From: Actinobaculum suis
GTDB lineage: Bacteria; Actinomycetota; Actinomycetes; Actinomycetales; Actinomycetaceae
DNA: 64,000 nt
Assembly: GCF_900102025.1 (NCBI RefSeq)
Contig: NZ_FNAU01000004.1
Coordinates: forward strand, 94,820-158,819
Direction: 5' to 3'
Position numbers and translations under genes: made by a program
Part shown: positions 1 through 9,159 of the stretch, in pieces
Layout of the letters: each line of letters begins with the position of its first letter
Position numbering within the stretch: the first letter of the stretch is position 1
Notes under the pieces: generated by a model
What the model was told of the DNA's origin: nothing
The model's database searches: none
What the model saw: only the letters and a program-made list of their open reading frames with translations

Positions 1-45
1 CCAGCTCGATGCTAATACCCGCGAGGTATACGGCATCTAAAGCTC

Positions 46-71
46 GCGCGGTACTAACGCGCGGTACTAAC
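46..71. repeat. 13-bp tandem duplication at a gene 3' end
   Basis: The 13-mer gcgcggtactaac occurs twice head to tail (46-58 and 59-71). The second copy contains the stop codon of the minus-strand gene ending at 67, so the array is a copy of that gene's 3' end placed just beyond its stop. A similar cta triplet lies further out at 37-39. Confidence 0.75.
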
Positions 72-822
72 GCGCCGCGGATTGCAGCTTTGCGGCGCGG
101 GCCAGGGCCACGATTTGCGCGAACCCGGTAACTATGAGTACGCCGGCACCTACCACGTAGACCCAAAAGCCCCACCCGTAAGCCGCACCGAAATCAATGG
201 TGAGGCGTACGGCGTCGGCTCGGCAGAAAGCAAGGAGCGCCCCTGCCAGCACCGCGCCACCCAGCGGTACCAGTACCGCCGCAAGCGTGCTAAGCCTGCC
301 GCGATAGAAAGCGAAAACGGCACCGATTATGGCCGCCACTATGCCGGCGAGCGCGAGGAGGAAGGGGAGATCGGCGTCCGTATATATAAGGGTGGAGAGA
401 AGGGTTTCTTCCGCGGTGCTACCCGCGTCTACTTGCCCGGTGAGTACCGGGAAGGTAAACAGCCCTATCGCTAACAACACGCCAAAGCACAGGTTGAAGA
501 CGCCGATACCGCGGGCCACGCGCGCGGTTTTGTTTTGCACCGGTGGGGTGGGTATGGAACCGTAAGGTGGGTAGGCTGGATAGCCTTGCGCGGGGAAAGC
601 TTGGTTTGTACCGGGATAGGCCGGGCTCGGATAGGCCTGCGGGCCCGGGTAGGCCTGTGTGCCCGGGTAAGACTGTGGACCTTGATAGGACTGTGGGCCT
701 GGATAGGTGGTCTGGCGCGGATGCGCCGGGTTAGCGTAAGCCTGAGCCTGAGGGGCTGAGGTCGGGCTGGTTGGCGTGGCACTTTGCCCGGATTCGTGCG
801 GCTGGGACTCCGAATTGCTCAT
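67..822 (-). CDS. Proline/tyrosine-rich membrane protein of unknown function
   Basis: I do not recognise a specific family. The 251-residue product has a hydrophilic N-terminal half rich in Pro, Gln, Tyr and Ala with repeated YPGPQ/YPGTQ-like units (about residues 38-85). Four hydrophobic segments follow (about 105-125, 155-175, 182-200 and 220-240), ending in a short basic tail. This resembles the many actinobacterial proteins with a disordered YPGP-rich cytoplasmic tail and a small multi-pass membrane domain. I chose the ATG at 822 (MSNSESQ) over an in-frame ATG 33 codons upstream because the extension reads as non-coding; the RBS is weak in either case. The gene stands alone, divergent from the G5 protein gene. 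Function cannot be inferred beyond membrane location. Confidence 0.8.
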   Translation of the reverse strand: MSNSESQPHESGQSATPTSPTSAPQAQAYANPAHPRQTTYPGPQSYQGPQSYPGTQAYPGPQAYPSPAYPGTNQAFPAQGYPAYPPYGSIPTPPVQNKTARVARGIGVFNLCFGVLLAIGLFTFPVLTGQVDAGSTAEETLLSTLIYTDADLPFLLALAGIVAAIIGAVFAFYRGRLSTLAAVLVPLGGAVLAGALLAFCRADAVRLTIDFGAAYGWGFWVYVVGAGVLIVTGFAQIVALARAAKLQSAAR

Positions 823-1111
823 AGGAATAAATCTAGAACACTCCGCTTCCAAAATGCCGGAAGTTCGCTTGTTGATCAGCTCGCTTGTTGGACTCACCAC
901 GGGCAGTAGCCAGAAGGTCACGATTTGATTACAATCGATCTCGATTCGTTATAAATCCGAGATATTTCGGGTGGATCCGGCCGGGACCTAGTGGCAAAAA
1001 CCGCTCCTAGAAACGGCGATTCATAGCTCGCAGAGCCCTAATATCTAGCATCTACGCAGTTAGATAGCCCAGAATGAACGGATTTGTAGAAGGTTCGAGA
1101 AGGGGAAAGCT

Positions 1112-2248
1112 TTGGGACGTCACGGCGGGGAAAACTCCAGTATTTCCGAACGGGTGGCTCGGTCGATGGCCGATGCTCCGAAGCCTGGCACGCGGCGTGC
1201 GCTGATTCTGGCCGAACGGGAAGCGCAGGAAGCGGCAGCTATCGCGGCTACGCAGATTGCGAAAAACACCTCCACTTTCGCGCGGGTAGGAACCACGGCT
1301 ACCAATGTTCCCAGCTCGCTCCTGGCGCGCTCTACCGCAGCATTGGCTTCCGTCTTGATTGCGGCCCCTACCGTGGCTTTCGCCGCCGGTACCATGGGTA
1401 ATACCGCGCAGGCGGCTACCGATAATCAGCCTGATCCGGCCCAAAAAGCCCATCTTTTGGCCGCAAATAACGCTGCCAAAACTGTTACTTTCGTGTTTGA
1501 TGGCACCTCTAAGACCATCACCACTACGGCCCCTACTTTGCATGATGCCTTGCAGGAAGCGGGTATCCAGGTAGATGGGGACGACGTCGTCTCGCAGGAA
1601 CTGGCGGCGCCCGTTACCGATGGTTCCACCGTGAATATCACCCGCGTGGAATACAAGATGGTGACAGAAGAAGTAGTGGACGCCCACGAAACCAGCGAGG
1701 TAGAAGACGCAGCCTTGCCGCAAGGCGAACGGGATGTGGAAACCGCCGGGCAGGATGGCGTTTCTGCTAACACCTACCAAATTCGGGTGGAAAACGGGAA
1801 GGAAGTTTCCCGTACCTTGCATTTCACCGCGCAAAAGCAACAGCGCGTGGACGAAGTGGTGAAGGTAGGCACGGCCGCGCCGAGTGCCCGCGAGAATACG
1901 GGTGGCAACGGTGGGGGTGCACCGAGCGGGGCAGTAGCCGTACCGGCCGGTTCGGCCCAAGAAATTGCTGCCGGCATGCTTTCTTCCTACGGCTGGGGTG
2001 GAGACCAGTTCTCCTGCCTCGTTACTTTATGGAACCGGGAATCTGGGTGGAACCACCTGGCGCAAAATCCTTCTTCGAGCGCGTATGGGATTCCGCAGGC
2101 ACTACCAGGATCGAAGATGGCTTCTGCGGGAGCGGATTGGCGTACCAACCCGGCCACGCAAATCAAGTGGGGCCTGGGCTATATTCAGGGCCGTTACGGC
2201 ACCCCGTGCGGCGCCCTAGCGCACTCCAATTCCGTGGGTTGGTACTAG
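1112..2248 (+). CDS. G5/DUF348-domain lytic transglycosylase in the rpfB position
   Basis: Secreted wall protein of 378 residues, probably cleaving or remodelling peptidoglycan. The N-terminus is long and charged. A hydrophobic export segment lies at about 73-92 and ends in AFAA. One DUF348 (YabE-type) module follows at about 122-160, then a G5 domain at about 175-255, a Gly-rich linker, and a C-terminal SLT-like domain at about 280-378. The likely catalytic Glu is in the NRESGWN motif (residue 310). Canonical RpfB has three DUF348 modules and an Rpf catalytic fold, whereas here there is one DUF348 and a lysozyme-like SLT module, so 'RpfB-like' refers to architecture and location beside ksgA. 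The TTG start at 1112 is supported by the preceding AGGGGAAAGC; an ATG at 1166 is the alternative. Confidence 0.88.
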   Translation: MGRHGGENSSISERVARSMADAPKPGTRRALILAEREAQEAAAIAATQIAKNTSTFARVGTTATNVPSSLLARSTAALASVLIAAPTVAFAAGTMGNTAQAATDNQPDPAQKAHLLAANNAAKTVTFVFDGTSKTITTTAPTLHDALQEAGIQVDGDDVVSQELAAPVTDGSTVNITRVEYKMVTEEVVDAHETSEVEDAALPQGERDVETAGQDGVSANTYQIRVENGKEVSRTLHFTAQKQQRVDEVVKVGTAAPSARENTGGNGGGAPSGAVAVPAGSAQEIAAGMLSSYGWGGDQFSCLVTLWNRESGWNHLAQNPSSSAYGIPQALPGSKMASAGADWRTNPATQIKWGLGYIQGRYGTPCGALAHSNSVGWY

Positions 2249-2356
2249 AAACTAGCCGTTCAAAACCGGTTATAAAACTCGCTCTGAAAACTCGACGCGG
2301 AAAACTTAGTGCTGGATTGCAGTGGCAGGCCAGTGAGTGTTCTAGACTCGAGGGCG

Positions 2357-3448
2357 ATGACTGATATCCAAGCTAAGAACGGGCAGTTGCCCGAACTCGA
2401 TCTGTTAACGGCACGGGACGTGCGCGGCCTGGCACAAGTGCTCGGCTTGCGGCCCACGAAAAGCCGCGGCCAAAACTTTGTGATCGATCCGGGAACCGTC
2501 CGGAAAATCGCGCGGGAAGCCGAAGTACAAGCGGGCGAGTTTATTCTTGAAGTAGGCCCGGGCCTCGGCTCCCTTACCTTGGCGTTACTGGAACGCGGCG
2601 CCCAGGTAGCCGCCGTCGAAATTGACGAAAAACTGGCCGGCGCACTGCCGCAAACCCTCACGGTACACGGGGCCGCTCCCGATAATTTCGCGGTCACCAA
2701 AGGCGATGCACTACATTTGGCCGGCCCGCAGTCTCTCACGCTTCCCGCGGCCTGCGCGCGGGCCGGGCGGCACGAACCGGAAAAGCTCGTGGCAAATCTG
2801 CCCTATAACGTGGCAGTGCCAGTACTATTGCAGATTTTGGAACGGTTCCCCACGATTCACACCGCCGTGGTGATGGTGCAATTAGAAGTGGCAGAACGGT
2901 TGGCAGCTACGCCCGGTTCGAAAGTTTATGGTGCTCCTTCGGCGAAAGCGGCTTGGTATGCGCGGGTGCGGCGCGGGTCGAAAATCTCGCGGAGCGTGTT
3001 TTGGCCGGTACCGCGCGTAGATTCTGCCCTCGTAATCGCGGAGCGGCGCCAGCCCGGAGAACTGCAGCACCAGCTTGGTGCGGCGGAGCGTCCCGGTGCG
3101 GCGGAACATTCCGGTGCGGCGGAGTCTCCCGGTGTGGCAGAGCAACCCGGTGCGGCGGAGCGTCCTGGTGCGGCAGAGCGCCAGCTTGGAGAAACTTTGG
3201 CTGGGGAGGAAAACCTGGAGAACGCAAAACTGCGGGAAGCAACTTTTGCGGTAATCGATGCGGCCTTCGCACAGCGGCGGAAAACCTTGCGCGCGGCACT
3301 CGCAACCTGGGCGGGTAGCCGCGAAAAGGCAGAAGAAATTTTAGTGGCGGCCGGTATTGATCCGGGTGCGCGGGGCGAAACTCTTAGCATCACCGATTTC
3401 TTGCGCATCGCCCGCACCGCCGGTATCGCCCGTACCGCCGGCAAATAA
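2357..3448 (+). CDS. ksgA: 16S rRNA (adenine-N6,N6)-dimethyltransferase KsgA/RsmA
   Basis: SAM-dependent enzyme that dimethylates two adjacent adenines near the 3' end of 16S rRNA during 30S maturation. The sequence shows KSRGQNF, the SAM-binding EVGPGLG (about residues 65-71) and the NLPY catalytic motif (about 147-150). The C-terminal helical domain is split by a low-complexity stretch (about 241-275) of six-residue GAAERP-like units, which makes the protein 363 residues long against the usual 270-290. The last codons also contain a duplicated RIARTAG/IARTAG. I chose the ATG at 2357; 16 more in-frame codons lie upstream but look non-coding. It is followed 13 bases later by an ABC-F gene, with no ispE between them. 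Confidence 0.93.
   Translation: MTDIQAKNGQLPELDLLTARDVRGLAQVLGLRPTKSRGQNFVIDPGTVRKIAREAEVQAGEFILEVGPGLGSLTLALLERGAQVAAVEIDEKLAGALPQTLTVHGAAPDNFAVTKGDALHLAGPQSLTLPAACARAGRHEPEKLVANLPYNVAVPVLLQILERFPTIHTAVVMVQLEVAERLAATPGSKVYGAPSAKAAWYARVRRGSKISRSVFWPVPRVDSALVIAERRQPGELQHQLGAAERPGAAEHSGAAESPGVAEQPGAAERPGAAERQLGETLAGEENLENAKLREATFAVIDAAFAQRRKTLRAALATWAGSREKAEEILVAAGIDPGARGETLSITDFLRIARTAGIARTAGK
3077..3184 (+). repeat. In-frame 18-bp minisatellite inside ksgA
   Basis: Six consecutive 18-bp units start ggtgcggcgga and encode GAAERP, GAAEHS, GAAESP, GVAEQP and so on. Unit starts are 3077, 3095, 3113, 3131, 3149 and 3167. The reading frame is kept, and the insert lies between conserved blocks of the C-terminal domain. 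Confidence 0.9.
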
Positions 3449-3461
3449 AGGAGTTTTATAG

Positions 3462-5297
3462 ATGGCAACGCCACTGATTACCGCGCATGAACTACGCCTT
3501 GAATACGCTACGAAAACTGTCTTTGATTCTTTGACGATCGGCGTGGCCGAGGGGGACCGCATCGGAATTGTGGGCCGTAATGGGGACGGCAAATCCAGTT
3601 TGTTAGGAATGCTCGCCGGCACCGTGAAATATCAGGCGGGCCGGGTTACCCGGCGCACCGGCCTAAAAATTGGCCTGCTCGCACAAGGCGATAACCTAGA
3701 CCCAGAGAACAGTGCCGGGCAGGCGGTGGTAGGAGGCCGTGCGGAACATGAGTGGGCCGGCAACCCGAAAATTCGCGATATTATAACCGGGCTCATGGCT
3801 GATATTCCGTGGGATGCGAAGGTTGGTGAGCTTTCCGGTGGGCAACGCCGCCGGGTAGCTTTAGCCGCCGTGCTTATCGGAGATTGGGATGTTATCGCCC
3901 TAGACGAACCTACGAACCATTTGGATTTGGAAGGTATCACCTGGTTGGCCGGGCATTTGCGCCGCCGCTGGCCGCAAAACCAAGGCGCTTTACTCGTGGT
4001 CACGCACGACCGTTGGTTCCTGGACGAAGTATGTACCCAAACCTGGGAGGTCCACGATTCTATCGTTGAACCCTTCGAAGGCGGGTATGCCGCCTACGTA
4101 TTACAAAGGGTGGAACGGGACCGCATGCGTGCAGTGGCAGAACAAAAACGGCAAAACCTCATGCGGAAAGAACTTGCCTGGTTGCGGCGCGGTGCTCCGG
4201 CACGCACCTCGAAACCAAAGTTCCGGATCGAAGCTGCCAATGAGCTGATTGCGGACGTGCCGCCGCTACGCGATTCGGTGCAGTTGCAGCATGTGGCCAT
4301 GGCCCGCTTGGGCAAACAAGTAGTGGATCTGGAAAATGTGTCCGTGAGTTTCGGGGCACAGGAAGTGCTTCGCAATATTACCTGGAAAATCGGGCCGGGT
4401 GATCGCCTGGGTATTCTCGGTGCTAACGGGGCCGGCAAGTCCACCCTCTTAGCGCTTATTGCCGGGGAGCTGGAACCTACCAGTGGGCAGGTAAAACGCG
4501 GAAAAACGGTGAAACTGGGTGTGCTTGACCAGCGCTTTTCGCAGCTGCAAGAAATTGGTGGGTACCGCGTGCGGGAGGTACTTGCCCGCCATAAAACGAG
4601 TTTCCAAATTGATGGGAAAGAGTATTCGCCTGCCCAGCTTTTGGAGCGGCTCGGTTTTCGGCGCGAAGCGCTTTCCCAGCGGGTAGCTGAGCTTTCCGGC
4701 GGGCAAAAACGGCGGTTGCAGATTCTTATGCTACTGCTGGCGGAGCCCAACGTGATCGCGCTTGACGAGCCCACCAATGACGTAGATTCCGATACGTTGG
4801 CCGCTTTGGAGGAGATGCTCGATTCCTGGCCGGGCACCCTTATCGTCGTCTCCCATGATCGCTACCTGCTAGAACGCGTTACCGACCAGCAATATGCGAT
4901 ACTCGCGGGCACGTTGCGGCACCTACCCGGCGGGGTGGAAGAGTACGTGCGTTTGCAGGCGCAAAGCGAGAAACGTTTGCCGGCGGTTTTCGCCGCGAAA
5001 ACCGGAACGACGCCGGACGGTACTGCCCCGAGCGTGCCCGGCTCGGAAACCGGGCCTGCTACCGAACCGCAACTAACCGGGGCACAAAGGCACGCCCTGG
5101 CAAAAGAAGTAGCAGCGATTGAACGTAAGCTAAATAAAACCAACCAGCAGATTGGCCGCATCGAAGAAAAGATGCTCGCCCATGACCAAAGCGACTACCA
5201 AGGCCTAGCCGAACTCACCCAGAACATGAAGGAACTCGAAGCCGAAGCCACACAATTGGAAGAACAATGGTTGGAGGCTGCCGGGAAACTAGAGTAG
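3462..5297 (+). CDS. ABC-F family ATPase (Uup/EttA-like)
   Basis: Soluble duplicated ABC ATPase of 611 residues with no membrane domain. ABC-F proteins act on the ribosome, in translation control or antibiotic protection. Two complete cassettes are visible: Walker A GRNGDGKSS with signature LSGGQRRR, and Walker A GANGAGKST with LSGGQKRR; each has a DEPTNHLD or DEPTNDVD Walker B. The linker between them is basic and helical, as in the P-site tRNA interaction motif. The C-terminal ~70 residues form a Lys/Glu-rich coiled coil of Uup type. A strong AAGGAG precedes the ATG. Position directly after ksgA is typical of actinobacteria. Which ABC-F subfamily it belongs to cannot be settled by eye. Confidence 0.92.
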   Translation: MATPLITAHELRLEYATKTVFDSLTIGVAEGDRIGIVGRNGDGKSSLLGMLAGTVKYQAGRVTRRTGLKIGLLAQGDNLDPENSAGQAVVGGRAEHEWAGNPKIRDIITGLMADIPWDAKVGELSGGQRRRVALAAVLIGDWDVIALDEPTNHLDLEGITWLAGHLRRRWPQNQGALLVVTHDRWFLDEVCTQTWEVHDSIVEPFEGGYAAYVLQRVERDRMRAVAEQKRQNLMRKELAWLRRGAPARTSKPKFRIEAANELIADVPPLRDSVQLQHVAMARLGKQVVDLENVSVSFGAQEVLRNITWKIGPGDRLGILGANGAGKSTLLALIAGELEPTSGQVKRGKTVKLGVLDQRFSQLQEIGGYRVREVLARHKTSFQIDGKEYSPAQLLERLGFRREALSQRVAELSGGQKRRLQILMLLLAEPNVIALDEPTNDVDSDTLAALEEMLDSWPGTLIVVSHDRYLLERVTDQQYAILAGTLRHLPGGVEEYVRLQAQSEKRLPAVFAAKTGTTPDGTAPSVPGSETGPATEPQLTGAQRHALAKEVAAIERKLNKTNQQIGRIEEKMLAHDQSDYQGLAELTQNMKELEAEATQLEEQWLEAAGKLE

Positions 5298-5422
5298 CGA
5301 GCGAGGAACTGTAGCCCTGAACTTCGGCAGTTCTAGAAGCACGGGGACATATTTCCGGCGCGGAGAACCCGCAGGCGGAGAACCCGGCGGCGAGGAACCC
5401 GGATACCCCAGGCGCGAGGAAG

Positions 5423-6172
5423 TTAATTGAAGAGGTATCTATCTGGTGAAAATTGCCTACACGTGCGGGATAAGGATTCTCCTTCTTCTGTTTCGGTGCT
5501 TACCAAATTTTGGTTCTTCTGGTTTTCCGGCCATTCGAAAATCGGGTGCCAAAGCGCTCCCTCGCTGAGGGCGTTTTCCACATAGCTTTTTTCGCTGGGT
5601 ATGGCGCTGTGGTCTACTACTACGCCGAAGGATTCCACGCAGGGGATGTAAAAACCGGTGAGGTATTCGTACTGGATGCGCCACTGCTCTTCACCCCATT
5701 TTTGCGTGTATTTCGCTGCAATCGGGTATTGTGCAACACAGTTAGCTTCAGCTTTGGCCTCGGCCGATCGTTGCTCTTCCGGCGCTTCCGTGGTGAGCAA
5801 CCCGCCTTCATTTTTGGCGGGAAATCCGGCTTCAGTGAGGCACGTGACCATAACGTCAGTCCACTCTTCTGAGCTGACTTCACGGATGACCGGTGGAAGC
5901 TCGCTTTCAGTCATTGCCGGTAGCGGTGGGTTTGCTGTGGATAGCGCCTGATTGACTTGGTCGAGGCGTGATTGTTTGGCGAATTCTGCGCTTACCGGGC
6001 GCGGTGCGGGAGTGAAGCTCGGTTTCCAGGTGTTGATATCACGCGGTGAAAAACTCGATGTGGTGCTGGGGCTCGAATCCGGTGGAGAGCTTTGAGCATC
6101 GCAGGCGGAGAGCGCCAAGGTGCACCCCACCATAGCGAGTATTGCGGCGCGAAGTACCCGTTGCTGCGTCAT
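5423..6172 (-). CDS. Putative secreted lipoprotein, four-cysteine type
   Basis: Predicted lipoprotein of 249 residues. The signal peptide ends in the lipobox LSAC, followed by a Ser/Thr/Pro-rich linker. The mature domain carries several spaced Cys residues (TCLTEAGF, ANCVAQYP, YIPCVES, SRTCRQF) that could form disulfides. I recognise the general pattern CLxEAGF...CxxxYP as common in actinobacterial lipoproteins encoded near MacAB-like exporters, but know no function. GGAGG lies a few bases before the ATG. The gene is divergent from the exporter operon starting at 6332 and shares a 159-bp intergenic region with it, suggesting a linked role at the cell surface (inference). Confidence 0.8.
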   Translation of the reverse strand: MTQQRVLRAAILAMVGCTLALSACDAQSSPPDSSPSTTSSFSPRDINTWKPSFTPAPRPVSAEFAKQSRLDQVNQALSTANPPLPAMTESELPPVIREVSSEEWTDVMVTCLTEAGFPAKNEGGLLTTEAPEEQRSAEAKAEANCVAQYPIAAKYTQKWGEEQWRIQYEYLTGFYIPCVESFGVVVDHSAIPSEKSYVENALSEGALWHPIFEWPENQKNQNLVSTETEEGESLSRTCRQFSPDRYLFN

Positions 6173-6331
6173 CTTGACCTCCGTATAAGGCGATGGAACC
6201 CTCTTTCGAACCGCGTTGATCGAAATAGTGAGATTAATGTAACCTGATAGTGTGCGTTCGTCAAGGTCTTCTTTTGACTAAGTATTGGTTTCGCAACGCA
6301 TTAATGATGACGCTCAGAGTGGAGGTCGGAT

Positions 6332-7375
6332 ATGAAGCGAAAAATCGCTGGGATTCTTATTATCCTGGTGCTCGTTGCGGGTGGAGCTTACTGGGCCGGA
6401 GCTACTCTGAGTCGCAAAACGTTCACACCAGAACCATCTTCTACTCCCGCTTTGGTAAAGGTTTCCGAACAAACCGTGGGGCGGACGCTAGATTTGGCTG
6501 CGAGTATAGAAAGCCAGCTGGCGCCGGTGGCAGCAAACCAACTGGCGGGAGTAATTACTTGGGTCTCAGATGCCCGAGAATTTGGGCAAGGCGATCCGGT
6601 GTACGCGGTAGCCGGGGTGCCCGTCCGGGTAGTCAGCGGAGATACTCCTTTTTACCGCGAGCTAGCTCCCGGAACCCGCGGCTCTGACGTTCATCAGCTC
6701 ACCCAGTTGCTGACCGATCTGGGATATCTGCGCCGGGCTGATAGCGAATTTGGTCCCGTCACCGAAAAAGCAGTGAAGGCCTGGCAAAAATCACAGGGGA
6801 GAGAAGAAACTGGCACGATACAACTGGGTGAACTCGTAGCCATTCCAAGTATTCCTACCACCCTGGTTCTTGATCGCAAGATCGCTAAACCCGGCCTAGA
6901 TCTCCAGGGTGGAGAGAATATTATCTCCGCTACTACCGGTGATCCGAATGTATATCTCATGGTCAGCGAACAGCAAAGAAATCTAATCCCCGCCGGAGCT
7001 GCTGTTACTTTGCAAAATGGAGAGCAAAAGTGGCGTGTAGCAATATCAGATATGAACCAGCGGACGGAGGATGGCTTCTATAAAATCTCCCTAAAAGGCG
7101 AAGACGGCGGGCCTGCTTGCGGAGCCGAATGCGAAGGCCTTGGCGGTGGTGAAGGAGTATCTTTGCCAGCTGCGGTAGAAGTAATCCCGGCCGTAACCGG
7201 CCCCGCCGTGCCGCGCGCCGCAATTATGACCAACGCTAAAGGTGAATCTTATGTGGTGGATGAAGCTGGAAATCACATAGCGATCACGATGAAAGGGGCG
7301 GCGGAAGGCATCGCCGTCGTAGAAGGGGTGGAACCTGGTACCACTATCCGCGTGTTCGGGGAGGCTGGCGCATGA
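6332..7375 (+). CDS. Peptidoglycan-binding periplasmic adaptor of an ABC exporter (MacA-like)
   Basis: Membrane-anchored extracytoplasmic protein of 347 residues. An N-terminal signal anchor (about 5-25) precedes a short biotinyl-lipoyl/beta-barrel-like section. A PG_binding_1 domain follows at about 112-155 (LAPGTRGSDVHQLTQLLTDL, TEKAVKAWQ), and a C-terminal region resembles membrane-fusion proteins. In actinobacteria such adaptors are regularly encoded with an ABC ATPase and an FtsX-type permease, as here: its stop overlaps the next ATG by four bases (ATGA). GGAGG precedes the ATG at 6332. The exported substrate is unknown. Confidence 0.85.
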   Translation: MKRKIAGILIILVLVAGGAYWAGATLSRKTFTPEPSSTPALVKVSEQTVGRTLDLAASIESQLAPVAANQLAGVITWVSDAREFGQGDPVYAVAGVPVRVVSGDTPFYRELAPGTRGSDVHQLTQLLTDLGYLRRADSEFGPVTEKAVKAWQKSQGREETGTIQLGELVAIPSIPTTLVLDRKIAKPGLDLQGGENIISATTGDPNVYLMVSEQQRNLIPAGAAVTLQNGEQKWRVAISDMNQRTEDGFYKISLKGEDGGPACGAECEGLGGGEGVSLPAAVEVIPAVTGPAVPRAAIMTNAKGESYVVDEAGNHIAITMKGAAEGIAVVEGVEPGTTIRVFGEAGA

Positions 7376-8049
7376 GTGAGCCCCTGAGCATGGCCTGCCA
7401 AGGCTTAAGATTTCGCTACGAAAAACACTCTCCGGAATTATTTGGTGGACTCAACCAACGTTTTGCGACCGGTACGATGACGGCGCTAACCGGTGCTTCC
7501 GGGGCTGGTAAATCTACCTTGCTGTATTTGCTAGGTCTTATGCTTACACCGATAGCCGGTGCTATTACATATCGCGGCCGAGAACTTAGTTCCTTACCGG
7601 ATTCAAGCCGTTCAGAATTTCGGGCGAAACATATCGGTTTCGTTTTTCAAGATTCGGAGCTAGACGCCTTTCGCACCATCCTCGATTCAGTGCTCGAACC
7701 TGGCCTTTATGCGGGCCAAACCCGCAAAAACTTAGAAGGAAAAGCGCTCGAGCTGCTCGAAAAAGTCGGTTTGGCGCAGATCGCCGGGCAGCGGCCCACC
7801 CAGATTTCTGGAGGCCAAGGGCAAAGAGTTGCGGTATGCCGGGCCTTGGTGAACAATCCGGAGATTATTTTGGCAGATGAACCCACCGGGAACCTTGATC
7901 GGGATAATTCCAGTACCGTGCTCGACCTTTTGCGGGCAGCCAGCGAAGAGGGACGGATAGTTATTATTGCTACCCACGATCCGTTTGTAATGGCAAATTG
8001 CTCAGCAGTTCTCAATATTACGGAGGCGGTGGAAAATGCGGTGGCGTGA
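7372..8049 (+). CDS. ABC transporter ATP-binding protein, MacB/LolD type
   Basis: Single-domain ABC ATPase of 225 residues powering the adjacent permease. Walker A is GASGAGKST, the Q-loop lies near FVFQDSELDAF, the signature is ISGGQGQR, Walker B is IILADEPTGNLD, and the H-loop is in IATHDP. The DEPTGNLD sequence is characteristic of the LolD/MacB/FtsE class that works with FtsX-fold permeases. Translation is probably coupled on both sides: ATGA overlap with the adaptor and a 14-base overlap with the permease start. Confidence 0.92.
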   Translation: MSEPLSMACQGLRFRYEKHSPELFGGLNQRFATGTMTALTGASGAGKSTLLYLLGLMLTPIAGAITYRGRELSSLPDSSRSEFRAKHIGFVFQDSELDAFRTILDSVLEPGLYAGQTRKNLEGKALELLEKVGLAQIAGQRPTQISGGQGQRVAVCRALVNNPEIILADEPTGNLDRDNSSTVLDLLRAASEEGRIVIIATHDPFVMANCSAVLNITEAVENAVA

Positions 8050-9110
8050 ACTAATCCGGGAAGCGTGGAAAGACGCGCAAACCCAAAAAAATCCCCTCCC
8101 TCTTGCTTTTATTGGTTACCCTCGGTGCTTGCCTGGCAGCATTGTTGACGGCCGGGCAACAGGAAGCACAAAAAACCGTACTGGCGCAAAAACTGCAGGA
8201 TCCCGCCTCACGGATGCTCGTAATCCGCGAAAAGAAAGGCCTGATCACGCCGGAGGTTTTAGCATTAGCCCAAGCAACGCGCGGCGTAGAAATAGCCGTC
8301 GGGGTAGTAAAAGTAGACGATGTTGAGCCAACGGTTCCCGGTCTGCGAGTTCCTGCTTGGACGGTCTCAAATGTGGAAGCAATCTATGCGTCAAGTCTCG
8401 GCCGCGCCCCGGAAACAGGGGAGGCCTTAATCCAAACCGGGGAAGCTGCAGAATACGGTTGGGAGGTTCCCGCCGGCGTCTTTACCGATCGCGACGGCCA
8501 AGAATTTCCCGTGGTAGGTGAGGGTGCTCCTCGCCCGGGATTTGCTTCCTTCGCGAACGGGGTGCTTATTCAGGCAGATCCGCACCCGGCGGCGTATCAA
8601 AGCTTGCATGTGCTCGCGAGTTCTTTGGAGGTGCTGCCAGATGTGCAGACAGCCTTGCTTTCCTATATTTCGGCGCAGGGCGGAGCCGAAATTTCGGTGG
8701 AGAATGCGGGCATGCAAATAGTAAGTGAGTTGACCGGTGGGGAATATGCCCGGTACGGGCAGTCGATTCTATTGACGGTTCTGGTGGCGGGCGGATTCCT
8801 CACCGCCGTCGTTACTCTCACCTACGTATTACTGTATCGGCGGATTTTGGGCCGGCGCCGCGCCCTCGGAATTACTCGTTTTGATCTCGCTTTACTCACC
8901 CTGCTACGAGTTGCGATCCCAATCAGTATCGGGGCCGCGATAGGCGCGCTGGTGGCATACACCTACGCGGCTACCCGATTGGCCACGATTCCGCTCGATT
9001 ACACCGTGGCGAGCGCGCTCATCTTGGTGATTATCTCGGTGCTGGCCGCGATCGCACCAATTGCATGGGCCGTAAACCGCGACCCGGCACGAATCATGCG
9101 AACGCCCTAG
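8036..9110 (+). CDS. FtsX-like ABC permease, apparently frameshifted near its 5' end
   Basis: The ATG at 8036, with a GGAGG-type RBS, opens a frame reading MRWRELIREAWKDAQTQK, a normal FtsX-permease N-terminus. After the A7 run at 8085-8091 that frame becomes nonsense and stops at 8326. The rest of the permease continues one base out of register to 9110: a first transmembrane helix (LLLLLVTLGACLAALL), a large extracytoplasmic domain, and three C-terminal helices ending in NRDPARIMRTP. Removing one A joins both parts into a normal half-size permease of about 357 residues. Either the gene is broken, the run is a sequencing error, or expression depends on slippage or on the in-frame TTG at 8103. 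Confidence 0.8.
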
Positions 9111-9159
9111 AAACGCCTCCCTTAGGAGCTTTCTTCCGAGCTCCCCTCCCCGGAACGCT

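Noticed and set aside
922..1111. c-di-AMP (ydaO) riboswitch upstream of the G5 protein
   Set aside because: Such riboswitches occur before wall-hydrolase genes in actinobacteria, but the conserved core is not visible here.
8085..8105. Classical -1 programmed frameshift at AAAAAAA
   Set aside because: The required shift is +1 (or -2), not -1, and seven A is short for efficient transcriptional slippage; kept only as one possibility.
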